Shown here piece after piece: positions 1-11,686 of a DNA stretch of 64,000 nucleotides (positions are counted from its first letter, which is position 1; every line of letters starts with the position of its first letter). Below the pieces are notes generated by a model, which saw only the letters and a program-made list of their open reading frames with translations, ran no database searches and was not told the DNA's origin. Source of the DNA: Dichomitus squalens LYAD-421 SS1 (lineage: Eukaryota > Basidiomycota > Agaricomycetes > Polyporales > Polyporaceae); assembly GCF_000275845.1 (NCBI RefSeq), contig NW_006766943.1:5472-69471 (forward strand), in the 5' to 3' direction. The translations under genes and the position numbers were made by a program.

Positions 1-1388
1 CCTCGGATCGCAGGGTAAGTCGCCCGAACCGCGTCCCTGTGTCTGGTTGCTCAAAGTCTCGACGCAGAAACTCGGACGCATTGCTCCCTCGTAGACGGTA
101 CGTGAGGAGCACCGCTATTGAGCCCCAGTGCCGAGCCCTACTGATGAGGTCACCTTCAGGTCTTCCCAAGTATCGCAACTGGCCGCGTTGAAGTCGAACG
201 TCAGAAGCGTCGGCCTCGCATCTGTCTCTATGGCTTGCATCCGGGCAGCTCTACGACCGCATGACACACATGCTAGTGGCATGAGAGGCAGCTCTCGTTG
301 GTATCCCACCACATTCAACTGTTTCCAGTCTGCTCCGCCTTTCGCCGGTTTCTGATTGTAGCTGTATCGTACCGTGTAGCCATACGACCGCATACCAGTT
401 CATACAGTAGTAATCATTCATATCCTATGACGTGTATCGATGACAACCATCCCTGCCCGACCAGACCCCAGCGCAACCCAAGTGCAACCAGCCGCAACCG
501 ATAACATACTAGCTGACCCGACGTATGGTTGTATAGCATTGTGCGACCATACCACCTTATCCAACCGCATACAGCCAAAGTAGGGAAATCAGCAGAATTG
601 GGATTACGGTCGGGGTTCCCTACTAGATACAGTACTAATCGACCTAATACAGCTAAGCCCATGTCGATTCTCACTGGGGGTCAACACCGAGTTCGAGTCC
701 GAATGTGCCAACTACGGCGAAGGCCTCTTTGGAAGGTTGGCTGTACATTCCCTTCTGTTGCCCAAAGGGCTAGTGGTCTCAAGGACCCGCCCATTATACA
801 GTTTCCGCAGGAATGCCTAGGTTTTCAAGTGTCTGATTTCCATTCGTGGGCTACATACAAGATTCAGTACCCACGGTTGCTAGGTACCAGTGGCTCCCCG
901 ATGTACGGAGTGTCACAGAAGGCCTTCGGACACGGATTTTCTCAGGATTCAGCGTCCAGATCGCATACTTACGTTCTGCCGTGACTCCGTTACTTACCAC
1001 TATCGGGGATCTATATTCACACCAGTTACCGCTTGACAGTACTCCAACCGGTCGCACTGTATTCGTGCCGGCAGGCAGGCAGTCCCCACCTTCTTCCCTC
1101 TTCGAAGGAAAATTTGACGCCAATACGCAGTCGACGGAGAACTTTTCGTTGATTGACGTTCGGATGTTGGCTGCCATGGTATAACATGCTCGACCCGCAG
1201 GAGAATACACGAGTCTCGCCCGTCCCAGGTCCCCCTCGCCAGTCCCGCCCCGAGGCTACACTCCCTTCTTTACTCCCAATCTCCCCTCTGGCCAGCGCTG
1301 TATCCCCATCGAGACAGCGGCTGCTCACCGTACCTGACTCGTGCTGTGTGGCTAGTGCCAGTGACCCCTCAGGACCTCAGCCGCGAAG
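1..1388. other. Upstream intergenic region, no gene recognised
   Basis: No reading frame here resembles a known protein, and the open frames are short and overlap on both strands. A short motif resembling 'acgaccgcat' recurs near 250, 385 and 565, which could be decayed repeat sequence. Nothing more can be supported. Confidence 0.5.
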
Positions 1389-3284
1389 ATGGCCACGCCC
1401 GCGCAAGAGATGTAAGTAATCCGGAAGTACAGCGTCCATTTGGGGCTGGCAAATCGTGCTCTGCTCGCGAGGGTCTGCTAACAGGCATCCGTATTACGCG
1501 CATGCAGCTATGGCCCGATTTTCATCGGCATGGTGTTCAACATCTTGCTGTATGGGGTTATGATCACCCAGACGTATCTGTATTTCAACGTGTACAGACG
1601 GTGAGGATCGTCGTTATTTGCGAACTAGGGGTCCGCGCGCTGATACAGGGGGGGAACAGTGATAAGACGTGGATGAAGCTCTTCGTGAGTGATAGTCCTG
1701 GATTCGCGGGATGATGACATTAATAGGTTGTTGGACAGGTGCTCACGTTGTTCCTGTGCGATACTGTCAATACGTGCTTGGACATCGCGTTCACGTATCA
1801 GCCGCTCGTGAACAACTTCGGTGAGTGGGACGGCAAGCTCGTGCGAGGGCATGAAATGTTTAGGAAGCGTGTGCAGGAGACAACGACGCCATCTCCAGAG
1901 CTACTTGGGGTAAGTATGGACGAGGAGCCGGGTGTCTGCTGCCGGTCATGCTGATCATTCTTCCTTCCCAGTGTTCGCGACAGGTATGACAGCACGCCAA
2001 TGAGGGTAGCCACTTGAGCTGACTGCTTGGAATCTTGACGCCTTTATAGACCCCGCTATGACGGTGAGACGGTGCTGCAGCTGACCGTTCTCGTTCGCTG
2101 AAACTTTTTCCCCCAGGCCATCATCGCTGTGCTCACGCAGCTCTTCTTCGCATGGCGTGTCAAGGTGTTGACGTCGAACTACTTCGCTGTCAGCGCGATT
2201 GTGATATGTGCCGTCGCCCAGTTCTGTGCGTCTGCCCGATGCTCCGTGTCCCGCGTTCTGACAGACCCACATTGTCTTTGCTATGCCCAGGTGGCGGGCT
2301 TGGGACTTCCATTGCTGTCGGGATGATACCGGAGTTCGTCCGCTTCCAGAAGTTCCAGGTTATCGTCATCATCTGGCTCGCATTTTCCGCGGCCGCCGAT
2401 GTCCTGATTACGGCGTCCCTTGTCTGGCACTTGGTATGACTCCAGAACCTGATGCGGTTGTTTCTAGCGCTGATCAGGGGGCTCGTGAACGCTGTAGCGC
2501 AAAAACAAAACGGGGATGGCCGTGACGGACGACGTGGTTGACAGAATTATCCGTCGTAAGCCCGTCTCTTTGTTCTCCCCTCCGTGTTCCCTCTAACATA
2601 CTGCTGGTGACCTCCCCTCGTCGACATAGTGACTGTCCAAACGGGCCTCATTACCGCTGTATGCGCGGCTATCGACCTCATTCTCTTCCTGCTCTCTGTA
2701 AGCAGATCCATCCCGGCCTCCTTCGGTGTTTCCCACGTGCCTATGTCCGTGTGCTGACATCAGCTTCTGCCACGCTGCAGTCTTCTGGCCTGCATCTTAT
2801 CTTCAACCTGCCCTTGTCGAAGCTGTACACGAACTCGCTGCTGTCGAGCTTGAATTCCCGGCGCGGATGGCAGTACGACACTAGTGACGTGCTCAGCGGA
2901 CAGCACTCGGAGCACCGTCCGAGCGCTGGCACACGGAGGCCCAGGAATGTCAACGTGAATGTACTCCGTAGCGACGTCGGTGGCAAACGGGTGAGTCTTA
3001 ACTCTTTGGGACTGTGCATTGATCTTTCCCCGACCGATCGACACCGTCATCCTCACCCCTTCGCATCTTCCTGTCTCGATCATGAATAATTGAACTCACA
3101 GCGATTTCAGCAGGCGCCCCAGCAGATCTACATCGACGTCGAATCGCACGAGATGGTCGACGTCGTGGACGTCAAGGGCGGCCATTACACGGCAACTCCG
3201 TCGTTCCTGCCGGACAAGAAAACGATGTCGCCTCCTGCGGAGCGGGCGGAGTCTTCCGAAAGGGGGGTAGACGATATCATCTAA
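1389..3284 (+). CDS. DUF6534-family multi-pass membrane protein
   Basis: This is a basidiomycete-type integral membrane protein of the DUF6534 family, whose function is unknown. The start is ATG at 1389 in a very short first exon (MATPAQE) that splices to a helix segment beginning YGPIFIGMVFN. Further hydrophobic exons follow: LTLFLCDTVNTCLD near 1740, AIIAVLTQLFFAW near 2117 and VIIWLAFSAAADVLITASLV near 2365. A helix around LITAVCAAIDLILF near 2650 precedes the family-typical block LPLSKLYTNSLLSSLNSR near 2812. The tail (3112-3284) is hydrophilic and cytosolic-looking and ends EERGVDDII-like. Many introns of about 50 nt interrupt the gene, so exon edges are approximate. The order of helices and the LYTNSLL motif are what identify the family. 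DUF6534 genes are often multi-copy in agaricomycetes. Confidence 0.85.
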
Positions 3285-3823
3285 TTTAACCTTGCTGTTG
3301 TATTCTGTACTCGTGATACTTTGTTCATTTGAATAGGCGATCTGTTAGCAATAAAGGGTATGGTTCAATGTAATTTCATTATGGGAGAAGTTGTGAAATT
3401 CTAATTGGCAACGCTTCAAGTTTCGTTCATATGCATATGTCGCTCGACCAGCAAACGTTGGGCTGGATACGTATCGATGCAAGCTTGACAACGTCGTGCA
3501 TGCAATGCTGCCGGATGTCTTTCAGTAGTGTCTAGCGTGATGATTGATTTCCTCGTCTCTGAAGTTCTTGACGGTCTCAGCACTGCCACCGGGGTTCTCG
3601 CGTTTCGAGGACTTATAGGCGCCAAACGCCGCAAGCCTTACCATCACCCGTCACCGTCCCGATTTTGCAAATCATGTCAATCCCGTCAGGCGGCGTCGCC
3701 CCGAGGCAGGTTGGACCGCGCTGGCCACGTCGCTTCTCTTCTACGACTTCTACCGTCTCTGCGTGGTCAGACTGGGCCACGCGTGCAGGGAGTTCCGTAC
3801 GATCCGCTGTTGGCTGAGGTGCA
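3285..3823. other. Intergenic region between DUF6534 and GPI protein genes
   Basis: This holds the 3' flank of the DUF6534 gene and the 5' flank of the next gene. I see no additional coding sequence. Confidence 0.4.
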
Positions 3824-4727
3824 ATGGTGGCACTTTTTACGCTCGCACTTGTGCTCGTTCAGGCATTGTGCACTGGGCAGGTCGTTGCAACGCTACAGCG
3901 GCGTTCAAACAACCCCGCGGATGACCCCAAAAGGACACCCAGTCCTCCCATTTTGAAGCCGAACCATATAACTCAGTGGGAGGCTCTTGAGGATCAGACC
4001 GTGACCTGGTACGTGATGGACATGCCGTACCTCTGAAGGACCACGCACAGTCGGGACTGACGGTGTACGCTTGCAGGGACGCAAGTGGTCTGAATGTGAC
4101 GGGGTTGAAAGGGACGATTCTCTTAGGCTTCGTACGCCCAGATACAACTAGGTTCGTGTATCAAGGTAAGCCCAGGATCGCGTTCACTTGTCGATGAAGT
4201 CATCTGGCCTAACTTGGACTCTTATGCTCAGAGCCCCTTGCGCAGAATTTCGCATTAGCGGACGAGGCGGTCAACATCATCCTCCCGGATCTGCCCACGA
4301 ACAATCGTTACTTCTTGATACGTCCGTCATCTCAATTGTTGGTTTTCCGTGACTTGATCCACTGAAGTCGGATCGTGTTTTGCATTCAGTGCTCGGTGAT
4401 ATGAACAACACCAGCCCGTTGTTCGGCATCGCGGGCACGGATCAGAACGACCCCACCAACAGCAGCCCTTCGACGACGCTTCCGCCGCAGACGATCACGA
4501 CACAATCGGCGACGATCACACGTACGCAGGTTGTCTCGACAGTAGGCGGTGCTGCCTCCACTACGACTACGGCCTCCACCACGTCGACTTCTTCGAGCCC
4601 TGGGAGCTCATCTGGAGGGGCACAGCCTTCTGGTTCCAGCTCGGGGCACAATGGCTGTGCTGGGATGGTCAAGTCGGTTCGGGGATATCTGGTTGGGGTT
4701 CTTCTGGCGTCCTCGTTGCTGTTGTGA
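3824..4727 (+). CDS. Secreted Ser/Thr-rich GPI-anchored protein, KRE9/KNH1-like N-terminus
   Basis: Predicted cell-surface protein. An ATG at 3824 opens a hydrophobic signal peptide (MVALFTLALVLVQALC). A beta-sandwich-like KRE9/KNH domain follows, with the typical motif ITQWEALEDQTVTW completed after an intron (4009-4076) by DASGLNVTG. The next exons give NFALADEAVNIILPDLP and LGDMNNTSPLFGI, matching the usual end of this domain. From about 4440 the protein is a Ser/Thr/Gly-rich stalk, a likely site of O-mannosylation. It closes with a hydrophobic tail (YLVGVLLASSLLL) after a small-residue region, as expected of a GPI attachment signal. Members of this basidiomycete family are wall or membrane proteins; a role in beta-1,6-glucan biology is inferred only from the KRE9 resemblance. 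Three short introns are visible. Confidence 0.85.
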
Positions 4728-5843
4728 GGGCGGTCAACGGCTTGCCGGGCGAGCTTAGGCCATATCAGCCATATGATCACATATTTCAGAGCTTCATTCC
4801 TTCCGTTCCACGATCGGCGCGCAGGGGGGCGCGGTAGGAGACTGGCCTTCAACGGAAGGGAGTCTTGGGTGATCCCGGTGTTGGGAAAACCCTGAAGCAG
4901 ACCGTGCTCGGTGCGTCCGCATAATCCCGTTTCGTGATTCCCCTGCAAGTATATCCACGTGAAACAACACACATACATCGTATACGTAGTCAACAAACAA
5001 CATGTTTCGATTTTCTGAAAAAGAAAATGACGTACACCGCTTATGCATTAAGTGGGAATCGAACCCCCGGCGGGTCGATGGCAATGACCCAGGTTACCAC
5101 TACCCCATTAATGTTTCATTTCGGTACTATGAATAGAACATCAGAGCATGCCCACATGGCATGGAACGATGCACCAGAACGTTTGGCAAACGATGGCAGG
5201 CCAAACATCTGGGTGGTCCGTGCGCATATCCCATTAGTATATAACCCACCTCACTGACGTTGTGATTTCCTTACCACTCTGGCCTTTTGGCTTAGATCAA
5301 GTGTAGTATCTGTTCTTAATAGTTTAACCACTATTATGGAGGCACCGCCTCCATTTTTGGTTATCTAATTTTTGCAGCCCTTGTCCCTCGAGCTCTGCTC
5401 GCAACTCGGGGGCGCGATGACCTTGCTACTGCACTATCAGCTTGTGTCGTCGGGGGATCTCCCTTTTTCTTTTTGGAGCACCTTTGGGACTGGTCAGTTG
5501 ACCAGGAGCTTGGTGTTGCAAATGGATCAAGTGGGGCCTATTTCGGCCTTCTGTCTACGCTTTGTGTGTTTGATAGATTGTTTGGATGATGGGTTTGAAC
5601 GGCAGTTGGCTGTCGTGTATTCACGCAATGTGACACCGTGGCACCTCACTGATGCTTCGTTTTTGTAGTCACCTCTGTTTGCTATATTTGCAACTCTGTT
5701 GTGTAAGCCAACTTACGAGAATATTGCGTCAGACATGCTCTTGTCTGTCACCGAGTTCATGTCTGATAAGTGCGGTTCCATGTATGCAATGTAGATGTAC
5801 AAGACCCAGGGGATGTGACACGGACATCAGATACATGAAGACA
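4728..5843. other. Intergenic region containing a tRNA-like gene
   Basis: Apart from the tRNA-like sequence at 5044-5114, I see no gene. The segment is the 3' flank of both converging neighbours, the GPI protein and ERV46. The stretch at 5390-5700 is richer in T on the plus strand than its surroundings but holds no convincing reading frame. Confidence 0.4.
5044..5114 (-). tRNA. tRNA-Gly(GCC), imperfect; functional or decaying
   Basis: Read on the minus strand, 71 nt fold as a cloverleaf: acceptor ACATTAA/TTAATGC, a D arm GGGT-AGTGGTA-ACCT, an anticodon arm with loop TTGCCAT (anticodon GCC, complement at 5080-5082), and a T arm with loop TTCGATT. The B-box GGTTCGATTCC is intact. Several pairs fail: the first acceptor pair is A-C, the pair closing the anticodon loop is A-C, and one T-stem pair is G-A. 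Nuclear tRNA-Gly(GCC) genes normally start with G, so this copy may be a pseudogene or a tRNA-derived repeat rather than a working gene. Confidence 0.6.
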
Positions 5844-7700
5844 CTACATGAGCTTGCCATTTGTGTAGCCACCATTTACCGGGGACGTCACCCCACTTTT
5901 CTTGAATGCCTTGCGTGTCGCAAACAGCAAGCTGTCAATCAGCGATGCTACGGTAAGCACTCCACCAACAATCGCGCAAGTCCTGCAATGAGCTACATGT
6001 CAGCGCATACAATCACGCGAGGCGGCATGGAAGACTTACGACGTCAGGAAGTGCGCAAATGACTGCCGCGTCTCGACGTGGCGGATCAGGAGCGGCGAGA
6101 TCTCATAGTTGAAGAACGCGCCCGGGATACCGCCGTTACCGTGCGCGACGTGCAGACCGGCGGGGCTGTCTTCCGAGGGGCCCTTGTCGAGGTCGCGCTC
6201 AAAGTGCGTGGCGCTGTATTGGTGGGTGCCGACCTGTAAATGCGGCGTTCGATCAATTGTTATACATGAATGGCGACTCGGCTAGAGCGTACCTTCTTCC
6301 CGTCAATCGTCTGGAACTGGGTCGAGACGACCTTCAGGAAGTATTGGAACATATATTGCTGCTTGATTGTCTGCATGGTACAATGAGTCCCCTGCGGCCC
6401 CGTAACTTGTCGTGGCACTCACCCTGCCCTGGGTGCCGTCAAGGGGGTTCGCATCGATGCCCAGGCGGTTCTTGAGCTCCTTGCCCAGCTTCGCATTGCG
6501 CGGGTCGTACTCGTCGTCGCCTTCGAACGCAAAGTGGTGGATCTGGTGCGTAAAGTCGTGCCGGTTGCCGTCCGTGCGGAGGTACGGTACGAGCTCGTAC
6601 AGGTTGTGCGCGCTCGTGCGGAACGAGCGGCCGGGGGAGAGGTGGATGTTACCGACGACCTTGTTCACGCGCACGCGCCCGGCGATGTTGCAGCCCTCGT
6701 GCGCCTGCTCCTTCAACTTGTCGGACCACCCTTCCTTGACGCACTGCGCGACAGGTGGGCGGGCGGTCAGTACGTGTTTCACCGTGCGCTACACGCACTA
6801 TACGCGCGAAGGGAGGCACGTGTGCGGAGACAGAGAGGGTGTGGACTGCTACGCACCTGCTCGATTGAGTCTGGCCGGTTGAAGCTCCATCCCCTGTTCA
6901 CGTACGCCTGCCGCACCTCCTCACACGTGTTGCAGCAGCCGCCCTCGGGCTCAATGCCTCCGTAGCAGGATCCACAGTAGCCGCTTTGGCGCTGCTCGTT
7001 GAGCTTGTCGAGATCGTTCTGGAGCTCGGCAATGAGGGAGTGCGAGACGGGTTTGCCCTTCTCGTCCAGACGGGTCTTGAGGATGTTGTGGGTGATGTCG
7101 GACTGGGTCTCGCCGGAGATGTCCATGACATCCAGACTGAGCACTGGGGAGACGTGACGCCGTCAGCTTGGCTCGCTCCGTTTGGCTGGGAGCGGAGGAG
7201 CGCACGGCATGCCGGCACGCAGGAATGTGCAACCCACTTCGTAGACCACTATCCAGCACTGGAAGTGGAGCAGACATATTGACACTTACGGTAGCATGGT
7301 ACACGAGGGAATGTGATGTTCATGTTAACCGTCAACTTCTCTCCTCTGCTCCGGTCGACGACGATGGATGTGTCGACGAAGACGCGGCGGTAGTCGAAGA
7401 ACTCAATGGTGGTAAAGGAGAGGATGATCGCCGCAGCGATAATGGTCACTTCAAGAGGAGAGGGTCCATAGTCAGACTCGCGACGTCGCAAACGGGTCAA
7501 GCGAAGAGGTGGTACTCACAGAGCGCCCCGGTACGTGTCTTGACCTTGACGTCCTCCATCGTCTGCACGCACAGTCAGAACACTTCTCTCGCTCTTGCAT
7601 CGCTGGCAGATGTCCAGCTAGAGTGTAGCCCTTGCTCAAGAATGCTAACCTTTCCGAAGGCGTCGACGCCCTTGAGGGCGTTCAGAAAGCCCTTTGCCAT
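5844..7700 (-). CDS. ERV46: ER-Golgi cargo receptor ERV46 (ERGIC3 family)
   Basis: ERV46 pairs with ERV41 in COPII vesicles and cycles between ER and Golgi as a cargo receptor. The start ATG at 7700 gives MAKGFLNALKGVDAFGK, the conserved cytosolic N-terminus. The first membrane segment is LEVTIIAAAIILSFTTIEFFDY (about 7400-7460), followed by the luminal strand LTVNMNITFPRVPC. The luminal domain carries the family's cysteine cluster, YCGSCYGGIEPEGGCCNTC (about 6930-6990), then the NIHLSPGRSF and HQIHHFAFEGDD blocks. The last exon (5844 to about 5975) encodes the second membrane helix, AIVGGVLTVASLIDSLLF, and a short cytosolic tail ending GKLM. Domain order and approximate length match the family with no sign of damage. 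The gene has several introns of about 50-100 nt. Confidence 0.95.
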
Positions 7701-8089
7701 GGTGTCCTGAAGTCGAAGAAACCAATAAAACTAGACAGAAGGAGAGAAACCGGGTGGAAAGCGGAGGCGCAGAGGGCGGCCTGTCCTCCCTGGCAGGTAA
7801 GACTGATGGTGGTGGTGAGTTGTTGTGAAGGCCTCCGATGCGGCGGCGCGCGTGTCGCTGCCGCAGCGGACTCGGGTAGCATATGAACGCGGCCAGACGG
7901 GCGACTCTCCCAAGCTGACGTGTCAGACCCACCACATGATCGCGCATCCTCGTGTGCGCTCCCCTTCGCGCGCGTGTCCCCCGACCGACCATCCTCCAGA
8001 AATTAGCCGTGTACCCTACTCTACGACTGCTAAATACAAGGCACGCGAGTCAACAGTGGCATGCGCGCAGTATACATACCATTCACGCG
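7701..8089. other. Short intergenic region between ERV46 and VPS45
   Basis: Both neighbours are on the minus strand, so this holds the ERV46 promoter and the VPS45 3' flank. No further coding sequence was found. Confidence 0.4.
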
Positions 8090-10697
8090 CTATGGCTGCG
8101 ACGCGATTCGGTCTACGCCCTGCTTCACCTTCCCCAGCAGATTCCGCACGCCATCCTTGATCCCTTCCGTCTGCAAGCTCACGCCCTCCCCGCTTGTCCT
8201 GTACACCCCTGGTGCAGGCCCTCCTAGACTAACGTTGACACCTCCGAGGTTGAGGTTGAGCGAAGGCATGCTGTTCGCGGAGCCCGGAGGAGGCTCGTAG
8301 ACGGACGCGGGGAAATTCGAAGCCGCGGTGCGGACCATATCCAAGAAGCTTGTCATGACTCGCCATCAGCGCACGCTCCTCTGTCAATCACGAGGATCGA
8401 TACCTACCTGGACGAGTTGTGGATGCATGTTCCTCCGAGCAGAAGGCGTGTTCCAGCTGCCGCGGAGGGCCCGCCGGACGTCGCTTCTTGGTTCAACAGC
8501 GCGACAACTCGCGCCTCCGCGTATGTCGTCCCACCAACCATGAAGATGATGACGTCTCCGGGACTGTGGAGCCGTTGCACGTTAATCTCGGGGTTGGAGG
8601 AAGCTGCGGGGACCTAGGTACTTACCGTTGTAGGCCTGCATTCGGCCCAGCACCGTCCAGGAACGGGTGGGTCGTGTCTCGGAGCCGGCCTTTGAACAGG
8701 TTCTCCAGAGTCTGTGCGAGGTGCGGTGTGTGCTGCATGTACACGTTCTCGACGCCTTTCAGACCTTTCAAGGCAGACCGGCCTTTTGCGAGCAGAGCTT
8801 CGGCAGAGAAGAGGTCTTCTTGTCGTTGGTCGGAACCTGCGATGTTCAAGACGACGTACACGAGCTAGAAGTAGCGTAACGTCCTAAGCAGTCGTTCGGT
8901 CTGCAGGCAGTCAGTATACGCACTCGGGCATCTTCTCGTGACACGCCATTCTCGAGCATGAGGTTGATGAGCGAAGCGACGTTCTGTGCTTGCGACTTCT
9001 GGTACCGCAAAGCGTAGAGCACGACCAGTCGAAGCTTGTGCCACGGTTGAATGGCCGGATTAGTGATCAACGCTTGCACACTCTGCCACACTCGCCCATA
9101 AGCACGTTCCCCACTTGCCGCTCCCACCCGCGACGCACCTTCAAATCCGCCCCCGACCCTGTCGCGAGCCCCTGCTCGACCTCGCCCAGCTCGAGCATCT
9201 TGTCGCGCTCGACCAAGCGGCTGAGCTCGCCTACGATCGCGACGTGCTTGCTCACGTTCCCGCCGAGCTTGCGGAACTCGGGGTACTCCTCCACGAAGCG
9301 CTTCATGTCCGTGATGGACTGGATCTGCGACGGGCTGTGCGCGAGCGAGTGCGACTGGTACGACTGCACGTACGACTTGAGCGCCGTGCCGAGGTCGCCG
9401 AACGTCGCGAGGTGGTGCGCCTGGAAGAACGGGTCCGTGGACGTCGAGAGCGTCACTTCCTGCAGCCGTTCTCGTCAGTGCGCGCGCTAGAGATAGGGTA
9501 GGGAGCGGGATGGACGGACGTACCTTGAGCTCTGGTCGGATGTCAGGGACCGTGCTGAGGTCAACGCGGCCGTTCTGGATGCCGAGCAGCTCGTGGACCA
9601 TCGCCTGGTACGTCCACTGCGAGAGCATCGGTGTCACCGGGTCGTTTCTCCTGTCGAGGATGAGCAGCAATGGTGGCACTTGCGTTAAGCGGAAGTCGAA
9701 CAGCTGCTGCTCAGACTGTACCCTGTGCTACTCCCACGTCCATCCGTTAGGTTCTCCCTGACGGCGAGTTCTCTGGAGAGAGCGCAATGGAAGGACATAC
9801 TTGAATCTCGACCCCGAGCTTCTTCGCCATCGGACTCGACTTCTCGTACCTGATCACGGGCTTCTTCTTCAGGCTCAGGAGGACAGCCGTCACGCCCTGG
9901 ACCGCGCGCTCGAGCGCGGCGGGGTCCCATGTGTTCGGAGAATTCCCGTAAAGAGGTCGCGAGGCCGAAGGAGTGTGGTTGAGCGAGAAGAGTGAAGAGA
10001 GAATAGGCGCATAGTCTGCAAAGTATTCCTAGATGGGTACGCATGAGGCATGGGTCTTTCAAGACGAGAGCCAGAATAGCAATGACAGAAGATCATACGA
10101 GACCATCGCGCGCACGCGCGGTCGCGGCAGAAACCGCATTGGGTGTGGAGGAGACAAGGTGGTGCATGAGGCGGTACGATGAAGAGTGGACTGACCTGCA
10201 CTTCGCGAACGACCTCGTACTCGTCCACATCTGCGAGGCGCTCGATGGCTGTCTTGCTAAGGATATTGCTGAAGTCTTCGACCGCGAATGTGAGCATTCA
10301 TTTGAGACCGAAGTGCGGAGAGGGAAAGGAAGACGCTCACTGACAGAGGTAGTATTCGCCGTACTTGGGCTCGCGCAGCTCAGCGGCGAGGGCCTCGAAG
10401 CTATCTTCACTGGGCTGGAGGAAGCAGACACACTTCATGTGTGGCATGCGGTCGCGCTTCTTGTTGTCGATCTTGTCCGTGAGGTAGACCTGGTGCGACA
10501 GGAGGATCGACTGTGTCGCGGACAGGGACACGATGGGTGTCTGCGCTCGAGCATGAGCGTAGTGAAGACGTGCTGATGGCGAGGTGCAGTATGAGAGCGA
10601 GACGTACTGTATGGTTATCCAAGAGTAAGACCTTCATCGAAGGCGGCGTGGACACCATCTTCGTGATGTAGGTCTCTACAGCCTTTACGACATCCAT
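8090..10697 (-). CDS. VPS45: Vacuolar protein sorting protein VPS45 (Sec1/Munc18 family)
   Basis: VPS45 is an SM protein that binds syntaxin-type SNAREs (Tlg2 in yeast) to drive fusion at the trans-Golgi and endosome. The start at 10697 reads [15 protein letters not shown]. The conserved [11 protein letters not shown] follows (about 10620), and then [20 protein letters not shown] sequence, where the family has its Q-S-E-V-L region. The central part includes [20 protein letters not shown] with [13 protein letters not shown] (about 9590-9680), the most diagnostic SM block. Later exons carry [20 protein letters not shown] and [12 protein letters not shown]. The near-C-terminal motif is [16 protein letters not shown] (about 8500-8560). 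The tail after that (to 8090) is a longer Gly/Asn-rich extension than expected of the yeast protein. At least eight introns are visible. Confidence 0.95.
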
Positions 10698-11073
10698 AGT
10701 GGCGGCTTGGGTGCGTGCGCCAGGTAGGCGGGATGTTCAGTTGGCCTCTACGTGTCTGTGTAGCAATAATTGTAGTCGACTTCCTCTCCTTGAAGTGCGG
10801 GGAGACAGGGTATAGGAGGAGATGACGGTGAGAACGTAGCAGCCGAATGGACATGCGCAGGACGCAGGGACACGCGACGCGTTCCGGCACTGGCAGCGGC
10901 GCGACTGAATGCACGCAGTGTAGCGCTCGCTCGCTTGTGAATCCATGGATCATGCCGTTCGGATCTTCTCCCTCGACCATGACCACTCCCAGCGATTCCC
11001 CACGCCCTTCGTTCTCGTTCACCAGCTGCACTTGTTATCACCTCAGCTGTTCTTGACCTCCAAACGTATCACT
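10698..11073. promoter_or_regulatory. Divergent promoter region VPS45 / GSKIP gene
   Basis: A 376-bp gap separates the starts of two divergent genes, so it must hold both promoters. No clear TATA element was identified; the assignment rests on position only. Confidence 0.4.
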
Positions 11074-11477
11074 ATGGCTACCCCAGTGCAACGTGCGTTT
11101 GCGCACGACGAGCTCGAGCGTGCGCTGAAGGAACAATCCTTTGGAATCACCAGCTTCGAAATTGTGTCGACCACGCCATTGAAAGCGGCGGCTAGCGTCG
11201 TCTTGCTGGAGGGTCCGACTGTACTCGTCTCGCTATCCAACAGAGGCTTCCAGGTGCGTGTGCTCGGTCGTATGCACCCCACACGTTTCTGATACTACTA
11301 TCCCTCCAGCTCTATAGTCCTACCGATCCACCGACAGATCCTGACCTGGATGCGGAGGCTGTCTTCGAGACCATTGAGCAGCTTCTCCAGTCCGTCAGTC
11401 CACAGTATGATGCAGCCCGGAGGAGCGCACTCATCACGAAGCTCGAGTCGATTCAAGCCACCCCAGAGCCTGCATGA
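11074..11477 (+). CDS. GSKIP-domain protein, 115 residues
   Basis: This small protein resembles the GSKIP domain (formerly DUF727), known in animals from the GSK3-beta interaction protein. Exon 1 (11074-11253) encodes 60 residues, including VVLLEGPTVLVSLSNRGFQ, the beta-strand region of the fold. After a 56-nt intron, exon 2 (11310-11477) gives LYSPTDPPTDPDLD and the helical block EAVFETIEQLLQSVSPQYD, then an Arg/Lys-containing helix LITKLESI. Family members end in the same way: a 'Y-L-L--LSP-Y---F---L---L--L' pattern. Whether the fungal protein binds GSK3 kinases is unknown, because the GSK3-binding C-terminal tail of the animal protein is not evident here. Confidence 0.75.
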
Positions 11478-11686
11478 TATACCTAGGTTTGTCCGTCCTT
11501 CTACGCCGCTTGCGTACGGCTATTGAGCCGCGAAGGTAGTCGCCCTCCATGTGCTCAGCCGCCCTCACGGTTCTGGAGGCGATCCGATGTCATCCCACCT
11601 GCTTCATTTATTCATAGTGCACATGTATTCATATTCGTACAAACCACAAACACCTCCATTAGCTTCCGTCTGCTCCGTGCAAGCTC

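Noticed and set aside
1..1388. Several frames of 100-150 codons on both strands
   Set aside because: They overlap each other, have no conserved motif and lack paired splice sites, so no gene could be supported.
4442..4996. 184-codon minus-strand open frame
   Set aside because: It overlaps the Ser/Thr-rich stalk of the GPI protein in antisense and has no recognisable motif.
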